Shown: positions 23,112 through 35,815 of the stretch, in pieces
Layout of the letters: the number at the start of each line of letters is the position of its first letter
Position numbering within the stretch: position 1 is the stretch's first letter
Assembly (NCBI RefSeq): GCF_009727055.1
Contig: NC_052354.1
Span: 55,743,373 to 55,807,372 of the forward strand
DNA from: Benincasa hispida
Taxonomy: Eukaryota; Streptophyta; Magnoliopsida; Cucurbitales; Cucurbitaceae
Length of the DNA: 64,000 bases
Direction: 5' to 3'
Notes under the pieces: generated by a model
The model's database searches: none
What the model saw: only the letters and a program-made list of their open reading frames with translations
Told to the model about the DNA's origin: nothing
Translations under genes and position numbers: made by a program

Positions 23112-24796
23112 TCGACAATCCTCTCGGTTCTAATCGTAGTGTTTTTCCTCTTTTAATTTTTTATCTGTTTTTTGTTTTTAATTTAATGATAATAACTATG
23201 GTACCAAGAGCATCTCTCCTAACATTAATGCTCGTGGGATATCCCAACTAATTCTTCGGAGGCTTCCTAAACCAACTCTAGGAGATATCAAGTTTCTAAG
23301 TTCTGAACGTGGAAGCTTCAGCCTAGGACGTTGGAAGTATTACCTAACATTCCAAAGTCCAAACCCTTATCACTATAATTGTAGCCTGTTATATTTCATG
23401 GTTTTTTCTTTTTTTCTTTTCTTTTTTTCTTTTTCTTTTTTTTTTTTTTTAATGATCATATATTCAACAAAAGGAGAAAAAGAGAACAACCAAGGGATTG
23501 GGTGGAGGGAACTCCTTCAATTTGGTCCCTTGTTAAACCTTACAAATTATTCTTAAATTGTGTTTTTCCCACTTGTTAAACGTACATATTTTCTAATTTT
23601 TCTTTTAATTTTTATTCACCCCTAAACTCTATTTTGGTCAACTAATAAATTTACCCGAATAGAAAGCTATCACATGAGAAAAAAGTTATTGATATGTCAT
23701 GATTTGTGAACTTTAACTAAACAACAAGGACCATATTGAAAATTTAAAAACAATAGAGATCAAACCGAAACTAAAATCAACCTATAAGGACAAAATTAAA
23801 ATTAAGTACTAGAGAAATTAAGTTGAAACTCTTAAAACCATAATGACCAAAGATAAATTTTAGCCCTACAACATGGACCGCATTTATAATGTAACTGAAA
23901 ACCAATGGTTTGATGCATGATTTCAAAAACGTCTCTTAGTTTCAATTGTAACATAACTGACAGGCACATAAAAAATTTCTTGTAAACAGGGCGTAGACGA
24001 TAGTTTGGGGCCATGAAATTCCATTACCACCACTCTGTCATGTTATCCTTCTGAAAGGATGAAGTAGAAGAAAGATGAAGAAGAGGCTGGCAAGTGTTGA
24101 ATGCTGAATTTAGTATCCTCTATTAATGTAAAGCTTATATCCTGATAAGTGAGAAGGATAATATCTTGGTCGTTATTTTAGAGTACCACTTGAATTTGGA
24201 TACTCTTTTCTTTTGATTTGATTGTAGGCTATTATCTAATAAAAAAAAATTGCAGGCTGTTATTGTTTGTGTACTTATATACCAAAGAACTTAATCACTC
24301 ATGAATGGCAATTACTGAATCACAGTATGCATTTTCGTGCCTATCGGATGTGAGGAAGAAAACTTCTCCAATCAATTTGCTGTACCAAGCTTCTGTTAAC
24401 ATTGCCTAGCTGCACTAGTTTGTCGCATTTCTTGTGCCTTATCAGTGTTTTGAATCCGAAAGCTTAAAAATTAAAAAGAGTTCAACAAGTACACGGTTCT
24501 AATTATTTCACTAGTTTTTTAATATTATCAAATAGTATAGAGTTGAAAGTGAAACATATCAATATGAACCGGTGAAGCTGTTTCAGTATTTTGTTTTTTC
24601 TTTACTTTTTATTCCAATTTAATAACTCCATGAGTTTATCCAAATCCCAAAAACCGAAATGGAATATGTCTATCATGTATGAAGGGCCGAAGGCCCATCC
24701 CTGTTATCGTGTATAATAAAGCTATAAAACAAAACAAAGGGCATTCATGATATTGAAGCATCATATGCTAATAGATAACTATTGAAAGATAATATC

Positions 24797-25235
24797 AATT
24801 GTCTAGAGTATCAAATTATTATTTATATTTTATTTAATAGTTTTGATGTGATTTTAGTATTTTTCAATTTCATTAAGTAGGAGTATTTTTGGTTTTTTAT
24901 TGTGATATATAATATAAATTGAATTTTAATCTTTGTGCTTCTTTCAAGTTTAGCCTTCTTGAATTTTGTAATTCATGTGGTGAGTTACATGCCAAGAACG
25001 TACAAGTGGAATTGATTATCCTATCTTATGGAGGAACTTGTTTTTTGTCTCAAGAGCTTTGATCTTAAGACAATCCGTGTCTAACTCAATCCTTAAGTTT
25101 GAAATTGAATCGATTTGGGGGTTTTAGTGTTTGAGAATTAGGAGTTCATATATTCGAAGTGTTTTTAATCCCATGTCATGGGGTTTCATATCAAAGGTTC
25201 TTCTAATCTCTTTCTCTCTCTCTTGCACTGGTATA
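24797..25235. mobile_element. copy-B-specific insertion of unknown type
   Basis: When copies A and B are compared, about 440 bp here have no partner: copy A passes directly from CCATCGAATAA to GGTGAAACAGG. The insert has no recognised termini or coding sequence, so it could equally be a deletion in copy A. Confidence 0.4.
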
Positions 25236-25866
25236 AGATAAAACAGGAAACACTCTTTAACTCATTGAATCAGTATAATTTGATGGGGCCTTATTCTTCA
25301 TTTTTGGAACTGTTCTAGCAGATTCACCGACTCCTGAGAATGACCTGCTTCAATTATTTTCTGAGAGTATCTGATCCTCCATAATTTGTAGATAGGAAAA
25401 GAATAACATTTTGATGTGGATAAGTTTTGTCACAGTTCCACAATTCGAAAGCAGCAAATAACGTTAGGATCTTCAATGACTTTTATATGCGCTTTTTAGA
25501 ACTTGTGCTTAATTGAAATTATATATTTATCTCTCTTTTCTGATCTGTATTCAAATTGTGGAAGATATTGATATTATATCCTAGAATGACCATATCATCA
25601 TAATTATTGATACTAAACAAATATGAATTTAGCCAGATTCCTGTTTTTGACATAAGAGATAGAGTGGGCTTTTTTGTATGGTTGCTTTCACTAAGGACAA
25701 ATCAAGAAGAATCAAAATATCACCTCTTGAATTGCACTATAACTACTTCTAGCCTCACGCACTAGTTGAGGATAAATCGCTTAATTCTGATCATATTTAA
25801 TTGTAATTAACAACTCTCTTGCTCTTTTAAATCCTTGAGTTTCCTTACTTCTTGCAGTCTGCAGGT

Positions 25867-26136
25867 ATGGCCTCCGATGGCAGCCTTAGCGTTTCAGTTT
25901 CCACATCTCCTAAACATGGAAACAGAGATGCTGAGACGGTGAGGTCGAGTTCTCCCAAAGGCCAGTGTTTGTGCTCGCCCACGATGCATCAAGGCTCCTT
26001 TAGGTGTCGGCTTCATCGTTCAACATCGTCATCATGGATGAAACGATCGAAATCGATGCCTGCCAACAACCCTGGGGCTTCTCTGTCTCCCAAAGAATCT
26101 CATGAATCTTCCCAAGGCCATGGAGCATGTGCATGA
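25867..26136 (+). CDS. short serine-rich plant protein
   Basis: An 89-residue protein. The ATG at 25867 is chosen because it is the first in-frame ATG and is followed by a plausible coding text. The core motif C-x-C-SPT-MHQGS-FRCRLHR (residues 34-51) is shared by a plant family annotated only as serine-rich protein-related (Arabidopsis At5g25280 type; from memory). Serines fill most of the rest, with basic residues at 59-62 (KRSK). There is no signal peptide or membrane segment. Function is unknown; I infer a small soluble, possibly phosphorylated protein. CTTCTTGCAG (25851-25857) just upstream looks like a splice acceptor, so the 5' leader may contain an intron. Confidence 0.75.
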   Translation: MASDGSLSVSVSTSPKHGNRDAETVRSSSPKGQCLCSPTMHQGSFRCRLHRSTSSSWMKRSKSMPANNPGASLSPKESHESSQGHGACA

Positions 26137-28317
26137 AGCTGCATACATGTAACACACCTTATAACTTATATCCTTTTAATTCTCTAAAGTTGTGGAGAAG
26201 AAAAGCTTTAATTTTATATCTCAACTTTGTATGTAATAGAATATATATATATATATATTTTAATATGTTCACCTTCGCGTGTTCGCGCCCGCATCGTTTA
26301 TCTGTGTATATTTATGTGCATAGTAATTTTGTCCGTATCATTCTTTCTTGAAATATAATAAACTGATCCTCTTCTACCTTTTGTACTTACTATCAAGATG
26401 TAGTTTGTTCGGCTTGGGCTTCATTAATCTGAAAATAGTTTGTTTCTACAAAATTCTTGCTTGAGGAAGGCATGAATTTTCAGCCAAACATTGATTGCAT
26501 GATGAACAGTTCAATTTTTCTTCTCTCTCCCAATTTTAAATATTTCACAAATTCAGCAACCAGATGTGGGAAGAGATGTATCTTTTTATGATATTGAAGT
26601 GGATGAGATTAGCTATGGATTGAAAAGAAAAGAAAGGCAAAACAGGCATTGGTCTACCCTTGGAATATTATCAATGGGAATGTGATTTGGTTGTTGGATT
26701 ATCTCTTTGTCTCTGTTACTTGTCAACCTCATTATCTTCAATTATTGCAACTCCTTACATACTTTTGTTCAAACCCAAAATTTGTGTCTTATCATTTTGT
26801 CTTGCTTTTTGTCTGCTAATTTCATCTTCCATCTTGAATTTGGTTTTGATTTATTTTCCTTCAAATCTAGACCACAAACTTATGTCTAATGCCTAATCCC
26901 CCCTCATTATCATAATAATTAAAAAGAACGAAAAAAATAATACGATGGTTGTGTTTTCCTTTTTGGACTTTGTTTTTCTAAAATTGTTCATTTTATTTTG
27001 TGATTTGTTTATGTCGTACTAAATCGATTGATGTTAATGTTATTTTTTATCCTCATGATCCCTCTCCCACACACACATAGAGCGAAAAGATCTTGTTATT
27101 TTGTTTTGTGATCTGTTTGTCCCATCGTATCAAGTCAATCAATGTTAACATATTAGACGTAATCATATAAATTTTAAAATGTTAGAGACTAAGGACTATA
27201 TTTGTAATTTCTCTTGCATAAGGAATCTTATTGACTCGTACTGGTACCCTTGTGCTTGACATTTTAAAATTATTCTTTTATAACAAGGTTTTTTTTAAAA
27301 AAAAAAAAATCATATTTATGTGTGCGCGCAAGGAAAAGCAACTAATAATGTTGTTTATTCATTTGAGATGTTAGGGTCGAAGATTTGTTTATAAGCATGG
27401 TTAATAGAAGATGGATTTCTCATTTTCGTCAATATTTTTTTATTTTTTTAAAATGTGTGAATCAACTAGCTTAAGTTATAAACCATATATGAATATTCCA
27501 TATTATTGTTATTTTTCTATTTTGGCAAAGGATTGTCGGATGATTTTGAGTATTAAGATTTTTTTTAGTAATATTTTGTTAATATTATGTCATCACAATA
27601 TGGAAAAAAAAATAATTAGGGTACTACGTACTATATATTATTTCCATTTGGCATTTGACTCATCATTTGATAATATATCATTTTATTTTGTGGGTTTCAT
27701 AAAGTTCTTAAATATTTTTTTGGGTCATTCAACAAATGGTAGTATAGTAAATTGTTCATATTACTATGCTACTACAAATTTTCTCCTTTAATATGACAAC
27801 AATTCTACGTCGTTTAGTGTAAGAGAAAAATTGCAAAATTACTCGAGTATGCATATTTTATTCTCTTTCTTTTTTTTCTTTTGATACTTAATTTGAATAT
27901 TTTCAAATCCATATCCAACAATTAGTAAATGATATCATGATAACCTTATTGAATAATTTTTTTATGGTGACAAGAAACATTAATTTAATCTGATCCACAT
28001 GTTGGTATGACGAACGTTATAGGTAGAAAACATGAGTTGGGGTTAGGAATTCAAAATATGTCACGTCATTGAGAAAAATTCAGTTGGTTTTTTTTTTAAT
28101 TCCAAGAACATGAAAATAGAGGTATTTTAACTTCTAAATTTTTGGCCTAAGGTATAGTCTCACTAGATTGAGTTAAGCTCGGCTTGCAACTCAAGTGGTT
28201 AGATATACTAATAATTGTACGCTTGTATTTTCTTCTTCATATTTCTAATTTCGGGCTAAATTATATAAATATCCCTACGTTTTGGAATGGGTAATAAGTG
28301 TGCTTATAAACTTCAAA
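26137..28317. other. 3' flank and AT-rich spacer
   Basis: After the serine-rich gene comes a probable 3' untranslated region and then AT-rich sequence with a short (TA)n run at 26240-26258. Open frames here (for example 26660-26896 and 27411-27791) are rich in Phe, Leu, Ile and Ser from T-rich composition and resemble no protein. I see no gene. Confidence 0.5.
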
Positions 28318-31300
28318 GGGCCTGTTTAGGGGCCCAGTGTCCTATGTGGGGAGATCATATAGCCCCTAAATCACCGTTTGATCCACTGATATACTATTGA
28401 AATTGGTGTCCTGATTCTCCCGGAGTCTCATAGTTTGTAAACAGTTTGTACACATTGTTATTAATCTAATAAGAGTTATTTTATTTGCATTTACTCATAT
28501 CCAATAAATTAAGATCCGTGGTTATTTCATGTAAACTTACATGTATGTGAGACATACAAGTGGATCATGCCTTATAATAACCTAAATGGTCGGTAGTATA
28601 AGGATAAAGGAGGATACCTTATCTTGGTGATACTACAGATACAACCCGTTTTGTAAATAGTTACAAGTGTTGTAACGTGCTACAAATGGTCTGATCCTGA
28701 CCATTCATGTGGAGACATGCTAGCCGGGGTGTCCTATACAAAGAATTATAAGACCGGACCACGAGATGATTAGTCTCTTTATATAACGTCGTTGATAATT
28801 GAGACTTGTATTTCACTAAAACGACCATAGGTGATATGACCTTAATCCTAAGTGTTTTGGGAACTCATGCCTATGAGGACAATCCTTTGATTAGTATGGG
28901 TGAGAGTGGTCAAATTACAAACTCAACAAGCCTACCTTTTTGGGGATTTGTCTGATTGAGGAGCTGGGAACTCGTGTACACAAGACGGAATTCACTCCTT
29001 CCCCAAAGCAGGGGTAAGTAAATAAATTGTTCCCTTAAGGGTTAATTCCAGGTTTTGAACATAATGGCCACACCCTCTCTTTGGAAGAGAGGACTCAGTC
29101 ATAGGAGGACTATGAACTATTATTCATTAGAGGAATCAGTGGTACTTAAGAAGTTAGATGTAATTATAGGGGAAAAATGGTAAATTGGCCTGACTGTACT
29201 TAAGAGATTTGTGAAGGGTTATCGCAACTGTTGATTGGTTAATATGGACACAGAAATATATCTATAGTACGAAGAGTGCAGCTGTCGATCTTTAGTGGAG
29301 TGACAACAGTTAACGGATGGTGGATCTAGTGATTAAAGAGTTTAGTCAGTTATTCACATACCATTGGAGCTTCAAGCTACAGGTCCATAAGATCCCCTTA
29401 GTAGCTCAATGGGTTCAAGTTGAGAATAAGAATTTGGGTTAGTTTGAAGTGTTCAAATTAACAAGAGGAAATTCAATTATATGTGATATAATTGGTATGA
29501 TGCATGAGATACATTAATTGGAGGAATTAATATAAAATATGATTTATATTAAATACCATAAAATAGAAAAACGAACTATGGTTTATATGCTTCATGAGAT
29601 GAAATACTAAAACTATAGGTTATGAATATAATATGATAAGTTGGTTATTATATTTATTTATAATATATTAATTATATGATAATTAATTCTTTTTCTCTAA
29701 TAAACGATTGAGTGGGAGGTTATTGGAAGTTTTATGGTAACCGTGAGATAAAAGAAAAATTGTTTTCCCAAATTTATAAGTGCTTCATTCGGAAAGTACT
29801 CATGGAAAAGGGCTATCAAGTAAAATTGTTTTACTAAGTGATAGTCATTGAGAGACTAAACGATCGCTTAGAGTTGACTATACGATAGTTACTCAGCTGA
29901 TCGTAGCTACACGATCAAGTAGCAAAGTCTATGCGATAGACTGTCATTTACTAAACGATCGAGTACATCATCTATGCGATAGACAGTATCATATCTCCCA
30001 CTTGCTCGATCATCTACTTGATCGCATACCTCCTTCGTTCCTCAAGCCAAGATCGTACAGAGCTCACAACTCCTAGATTCTCACACCTAGAATACCAAGG
30101 TAACACTTTTGGTGGTGTTCGTACTCAGTTCGTGAATCGAGTTGAACTCGATTGGGTTCAAGGAGCATCAAGACGTTCGTGGAGCCTATGTGTTATTCAT
30201 GTGCTGTTTGTTGCATACGAGTGCTGCATTTAGACGCATTGGAGATTGATCGAGGAATTTTTTAAGAATGGTTCTTCAAAGGTATGCATACTCTATCCAT
30301 TGAATCTATTGTAGTATGTTGTAATTTGTATTTGTTCATGACCTGTTAGTTTCATTTTAGACTGTAATTATTTGTGTTCAATCTGAATGGAATTTGGAAC
30401 GACCTTTCCACTGCTCATGGAATCCCCGGTTTTTATTTCCTTCATATACCATCTCCCCTTTTCACTTCCTTCAACATGTGCACAGTAATACTCATTTAAC
30501 AACTCTCCCAGCATCTTCATCCCCACTTCCTATGTCTCCCTTTCTCATACCTGATCGTCACTCTTTCCTCCCTTCCTATGGCCCATTTACGTTTTTATTT
30601 CTTTATTCTTGTCTTGAGTTTATTTCATTATACTTTGGGTGTAATTTTTTTCCCACTATATCCATTTTATTAAGAAACCATGGTATTTCAATATAGTTCC
30701 ATGCACCCATTTTTACCTTCAATTTACATACATTGTTTTTTCCTTCAGTATCCTATGATAAAGTATACTGATAATTTATTATCTATAAATTATGTCATTC
30801 AAGTTTTCATTTTTATTTGCTTAGTATATCAATTATTTATCCGTATAATATCCATTAAAGAAATCACAATATTTTGGATTAAATCTTTGTACACAATTTC
30901 TCAAAAAAAAAAAAAAAAAAAATCTTCATATACAACATCAATATTCAAAATCTACTATTCAAAAGCCCATTATAAAACCTCAATAGAAAACTCATCCGTG
31001 AATATATATGAAAAGTCTCAACGAAATCCCTAAAATCAAACAGAAGCAAAACCTTTGTTTTTCTTTTAAATGTCTCACAAAAATATTTAACTGACGATTC
31101 ATAACTTTTTAGTTCTCAATAGTTTTTAAAAATTAAATTTATCAATACTATTTTCACTCGTTTATTTTTATTTTTTATTTATCTTACTTTTGAAGACTCT
31201 TCTCAAAATTCAAGTCATGATTGAATATATATATATATAGTATTAAAAAGTGGAAAAAGGTTTTAGGAATAAAGTTGGTACGTTCATCTCTGGTTTAGAA

Positions 31301-31601
31301 TTAAATTTTGTAGTTTTACCTGTTGTTATTTCGCTAAATATTTACGATTAATCTTACATTTTGACTGAGTTTTTCTTAAACAACAATAATAAGAATAGCA
31401 CTAACATATGAACTCTACACACCCAAATACAGACATATGGACTCAGACATAACTATTATGCACACCCAAATACATACATACGAATTCAAACAACACAAAT
31501 CTGCACCCCAAACACAATTCAGACAACACAACTCTGCACCTCAAATACAGGCATAGAACTTCCCAGTCATCTTATATCATCTCAGCGTCCCAAACAGCCC
31601 C
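28318..31601. mobile_element. possible DNA transposon with GGGSCTGTTT termini, invaded by a solo LTR
   Basis: GGGCCTGTTTAGGGG at 28318 and, inverted, GGGGCTGTTTGGG at 31601 could be the ends of one element of PIF/Harbinger or hAT type. An LTR-B solo LTR (28395-30444) lies 78 bp inside the left end. The flanking bases (AAA on both sides) are uninformative, and no transposase is visible. Near the right end are imperfect repeats with CTGCACC-CAAA words (31495-31555). Confidence 0.35.
28395..30444 (+). mobile_element. LTR-B solo LTR
   Basis: About 2050 bp from TATTGAAATTGG (the expected TG start mutated to TA) to TTTCCTTCA, flanked by TATAC at 28390-28394 and 30445-30449. It contains the LTR-B landmarks in order (ACATACAAGTGGATCATG; GACATGCTAGCCGGGGTG; GACCATAGGTGATATGAC; ACAGAAATATATCTATAG). 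Between 29850 and 30030 it has many CGATCG/CGATAG words, and the frame 30018-30233 is a by-product of this part. No internal region or partner LTR is present. Confidence 0.8.
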
Positions 31602-31950
31602 AAAAAGTTTTTACTTCAATCCTTCTTTGAAATTATTCCAAAAAAACCCTGAGATTTGTTTATTAAAATCATATGTAAATTGACAGCATAGTTATGTAAA
31701 AAAAAATTGAAAATTATATGTGGTTTCATTTATAACGTAGTTTTAACTATATTTAAGTATAATTTATAGTATCAATTTTTTGTTTCTTAAAGTTTAGCAC
31801 GTCAAGTGCTTATACACACCTCAACTAATCTCATGGGACAACCCGCCTGATCTTAAAACATTTGGGTGTCGAAGAAACTCATAAGAAATTAATTTCTAGA
31901 TAGATGGCCGTCATGAATTGAACCATTGACCTCTTAACCATTGATCGAAA
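30450..31950. other. AT-rich spacer
   Basis: No gene is supported. The open frames at 30394-30696 and 30680-31033 start in or just after the solo LTR and are composition-driven. A poly(A) run lies at 30902-30922. Confidence 0.5.
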
Positions 31951-31951
31951 C

Positions 31952-32475
31952 TAGGGGTGCGGTTTGGTTCAATTTGGTTTAAGAGCCAAACTAGACCGAA
32001 TCGCGAAATTCGGTTCAACTTGGTTGTAGTGCAGTTCGGTGCGATTTGGTTTTTGGTTTTGGGTTTCTCTTCCAGCTAGGAAAGTTTTGACACTAAAATT
32101 TAGGGTTTAGAGAAGAAAAGGGGAGGCCGACGAAGTGAGAGTCTAAGGAAGACGAGGGGTACTTTTGTGGTGTGGCATTTGGGATGAAGAGGAGGAAGAG
32201 AAGAAGAAGAAGGAGAGGTGGTGAAGTGCGACTATGGCGTTTGGGAGGAGGCGGCCGATTGAGAGAGGGAAAAAAACTCTAATGAGCATTATATGTATAT
32301 ATAATGCCGTTCAATTCGGTTTTATTTTGGTTTCAATTTTGAAACCAAATCGAACCACATAATTTGATTTTGAAATTACATTAAACAAAATCGAACCATA
32401 TTAATTTGATTTCAATTCGATTTTGATTCGGTTTCACAAACGATTTGATTCCTGTGGTTTATGTGGACACTCCTA
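31952..32475. mobile_element. hAT-type MITE with GGTTTGGTT subtermini
   Basis: The left end TAGGGGTGCGG and the right end GTGGACACTCCTA are imperfect inverted termini of the common plant hAT form. Both subtermini are full of GGTTTGGTT / AACCAAAT words, and the middle is a purine-rich block (about 32105-32270). The flanking octamers ATCGAAAC and ATCAAGGT agree at four of eight positions, so the target-site duplication is decayed or the edge is slightly off. Confidence 0.6.
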
Positions 32476-32984
32476 ATCAAGGTTATGTCTCCATTGTTAC
32501 CATTAAGCCAAACACTGGATAGTTTTATCTCATTAACTTTCATCTATCGTTTTAACAAGAAAAACTTTCCAAAAATATTTCTTTTGGCACAACTTTGAAT
32601 TTTATGGGTTAAAAGGAAAATTTTCAAGAATTGGGGGCATCATTGAAACCCACCTCAAGGTTGATAGGTATTTTGTATACTTTTAACCATTTTAATAGTG
32701 TGGTCATCTCAACGTAAGCTGCATGATTTAAATATGAAATATAACTAAACTCCATAGACATGTCTTAAACGTTTTAGATTAATTATTGACTAAATCGAAT
32801 AGACAGGTATGGGAAATTTTCAGAAATAATATTCTCAATTTTCCATTTTTCAAAACTAGTATTCATCGATCATCAGATTTAGTTAAAAAATAAATTGTTT
32901 TTTCTAACTTATCTATTGTTTTGGTTCTTTTGGGCCTTGGTACATCTCAAAGAGAATTTTAGTAATTTTTCCAAACATTAGATA

Positions 32985-33660
32985 ATCTATCCAAATCTTA
33001 CACCAAATCCTATATATTTTCAAATTTTTTCCATATTCGGTTATCTTTACCGAATATTATATTCAATTCTTATGTAATTTTAGATCAATTTATGTTTCCA
33101 TGATTACATGAATTTCTAAATTTCCAAATGAATTTACCAATTAGATTTTTTAGATGGAGGATTGTATTTTGTTTTTTAAATTTTGGAAAAGGTTAAATTT
33201 TGTAAAATAAATAAATAAGATATGAAATATATATAAAATCTCAGTATTAATCTGTCCGAAAATTCACCGATCTCAGTGTTAATATGTCCAAGATTCATAT
33301 CGAGATTTTATATATATTCCATATTTTAACTTTTTTTAAAAAAAATAATAATGTTTCCAAAAATTTAAAAAACAAATCAATCATCTGAGATCTATCTAAA
33401 AAATTTATTTGGATAATTGATAAATTGATTTGAAAATTAAAAATTTGGCTAAAGATTTAAAAAAAAAAAAATATATCTAAGATCTTGATACAATATTTAG
33501 TAAATATAATCAAATTTGGGGGAGGAATTACATAAGCTTTTGATATGATATTTGGTAAATATAATCAAATTTGGAGGAAATTTAAAAATATATAAAATTT
33601 GGTATAAGATTTAGGAAGATCTAATATTCGGTAAAATTTACTAGAATCTCGGTAATCTCT
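32985..33660. mobile_element. long inverted-repeat MITE or fold-back element
   Basis: Left and right halves are imperfect reverse complements. The inner stem 33220-33242 pairs with 33302-33324 with one mismatch. Outer stems pair the stretch around 33010-33060 (TTACCGAATATTATATTC) with that around 33600-33650 (GATCTAATATTCGGTAAA). The sequence flanking the hAT element at 10430-10590 and 14500-14580 resembles the same family. Non-coding. Confidence 0.5.
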
Positions 33661-35690
33661 CCCATATATATCAAGAAAGATCCAAAAGGGTTAAAACAAC
33701 TATTTGTACAAGTTTTTAGAAAGAATACTAATTTTGTAGGACTGAAAATTTAAAAGTGTAATTTTATGACATTTTTATAATATGATGTGCAAAATTTTTA
33801 AAATGATAAAATTTCAAACAACATTTCTTTTTAGGAACATTAAAGACCACATTGACTCAACATGTACGTACGTATATATATATTAAATAATAATGACATT
33901 TTGATCCCTTCAATTATTGAGTTATTAGAGAAAAAGCACCTTACCTAATAAAATTTAATTTATTTTAGTTAATGGTAAAATTGAAATATCAAATTAGTGA
34001 CTTTAAGAAAGAGACTTATCTAATAAACTAGGCTAGTGTAAAAGAATAAAGTCAGAACGAAAAGACATTACAGTTGGCTATATAAGTTAAAATAATCATA
34101 GTTATTTATTTATTATTTTTTTTTAGAATAGGTAAAATAATCCTAGTTTCCACGGATATATAGTATGTGGATGTTATTTAAATTGTTAGGCCGTTTTTTC
34201 AAATTGTGGAAAGGTCCACATCAATTAGGTTTTAATTGTTTAAAACATTGATAATCGTTAAAAACGATTCATGCAAATCGAGAGAGTGTGCAATGTTGGT
34301 GAGAGAAAAAAAGTAAAAGTAACTGTTTCATAATCAAATTACCAGGGATAGTTATTTACCACTTCGAATGAGATTGTTTATCTTCTATTGTTATCGTTTG
34401 TTAATGAGGTTTACTAATCTTGAGATACTTATTGTGCATATCTCTGGTTGCGATTAGGGAGACCTGAGAAAGTTTTTTCATTTCATGGTTTTTTCTCCTC
34501 ATCTTGAGAAGGTTTTTTTTAAGTTTGTATTTTTTTTATAAAGGTACTCGTTGAGTGGGGAATCAAATCTCTAATCTCGAGATAGATGGTATATGTCAGT
34601 CAAGCTATGCTTATTTTGACAAAATTGTTTGTGTTATATGCTTGATTATTGTTCTTGTTTCTAGTTAAGTAGTTTCCTATTAGAGTCGGCACAATAGAGA
34701 ATTATTGTTCTTAAGAATATTGTGTTTTCTTCAACATGAATCTTCATCGAGGTTTAAAGAATAGATACCAATGAAAATATCGGTGGAAATATCGGTGTCT
34801 TAACTTTACGAAAATTTCAATGAAAATATCGATAAAATACCAATTACGATAGATATTTTTAGGAAAAAAACATCTAAACAAAAAATTAAAAAAATAAATT
34901 GGTAAATAAACAATTTATTATTTCTAAATAAGTAAACATATCTATTATTTATATTATATTCATATTAATGACATTTTGATACTTTTTTTGTGTTATGTAA
35001 ATTTTTCTAAATGGAACTATCAATTCATCTTTTAAATCAATATTGAATCCATGGAAACATGAAAGTATCGACATGTCGATAAAAATTTAATATTATGATC
35101 TTCACCTCTATTATTCTTAAAAATTTATTATATAAATAAGTAGACTAAAGACTAAATTGGCTCGAACTTTAGAATGTATTTCGATTATATTTTTAAGTGT
35201 TTAATTTTAAAAATAAGTTATTCTCAAAGAAATTAAGGTATTTGACACCACTCAAAATAACTATTCGAATGTATTTTAATTAGTTTTTATCAAAAGTGTT
35301 TAAATAAAAATAATTGTTTTGAAAAATTACCACCAACAAAAATTGAAAACATTTTAGTCGTTTTCTTTCTCCATTTCTAGAATTTAGATCGTTGAAAAAT
35401 AGCAATCACGTAGAAAAACAACAACTAAAAGCCATAAAATAAAATAAAATATTTTCTCAAATATAAATAAATAAAATAAAATAATAAAATTCAGAAACGG
35501 AAGTTCGAGGCCACGACGCAGCTTCGCAATTGGGCCTCCGGTCCGCTGCGCCTACTCCCACCTTCAGTCGCTTTCGTGTGCGTGTCCGAGTCAACGAGCC
35601 GCCAACTCAGTCAAACTCGCGTTTTTTGACTCGTCCAAATTCCACCCCTCAATTTCCCAGAAAATTCAAATCCACCCCCAAATTTTCCCC
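33661..35690. other. AT-rich spacer with TATCGAT-rich patch
   Basis: No gene is seen. Between about 34765 and 35080 the phrase AATGAAAATATCGA or close variants recurs, and the same phrase occurs at 48960. This suggests a dispersed MITE with such motifs, but the ends were not found. Confidence 0.35.
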
Positions 35691-35691
35691 A

Positions 35692-35705
35692 TATAAAAAC
35701 CCTAA
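35692..35705 (+). promoter_or_regulatory. TATA box and overlapping telo-box of the AG-peptide gene
   Basis: TATAAAAA (35692-35699) runs into AAACCCTAA (35697-35705), the plant telo-box found near start sites of growth-linked genes. The start codon is 110 bp downstream, giving a predicted leader of about 85-95 bases. The match is by eye; the transcription start is inferred. Confidence 0.55.
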
Positions 35706-35815
35706 TCTTCAAATCCGCAATTCCAAAATTCGACTTCAGTTCCACCTTCTCCGTATTCAATAAAAGAGAAACGTTTTCAAAATTTTTAGAAACTCTTCAA
35801 GTCGATTCAAAAAAT

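Larger units (their letters stand above)
22984..25402 (+). repeat. noncoding segmental duplication, copy B
   Basis: Matches copy A (16097-19797) in order and orientation. It lacks the short LTR element: at 24125-24150 the uninterrupted text TTATATCCTGATAAG shows the empty site. It carries its own extra block at about 24797-25235 that copy A lacks. No open frame is shared by the two copies, so the duplicated unit looks noncoding. Confidence 0.85.

Noticed and set aside
27411..27791. 126-residue open frame after the serine-rich gene
   Set aside because: Phe/Ile/Tyr/Ser-rich text from AT-rich DNA with no domain and no splice or promoter context.
29850..30020. CGATCG/CGATAG cluster as a separate regulatory array
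   Set aside because: It is part of the LTR-B solo LTR, so it is more simply LTR sequence; no independent repeat boundaries were seen.
30394..31033. Two open frames of 100 and 117 residues
   Set aside because: The first crosses the exact end of the solo LTR-B at 30444; the second ends in a poly-Lys run from a poly(A) tract.
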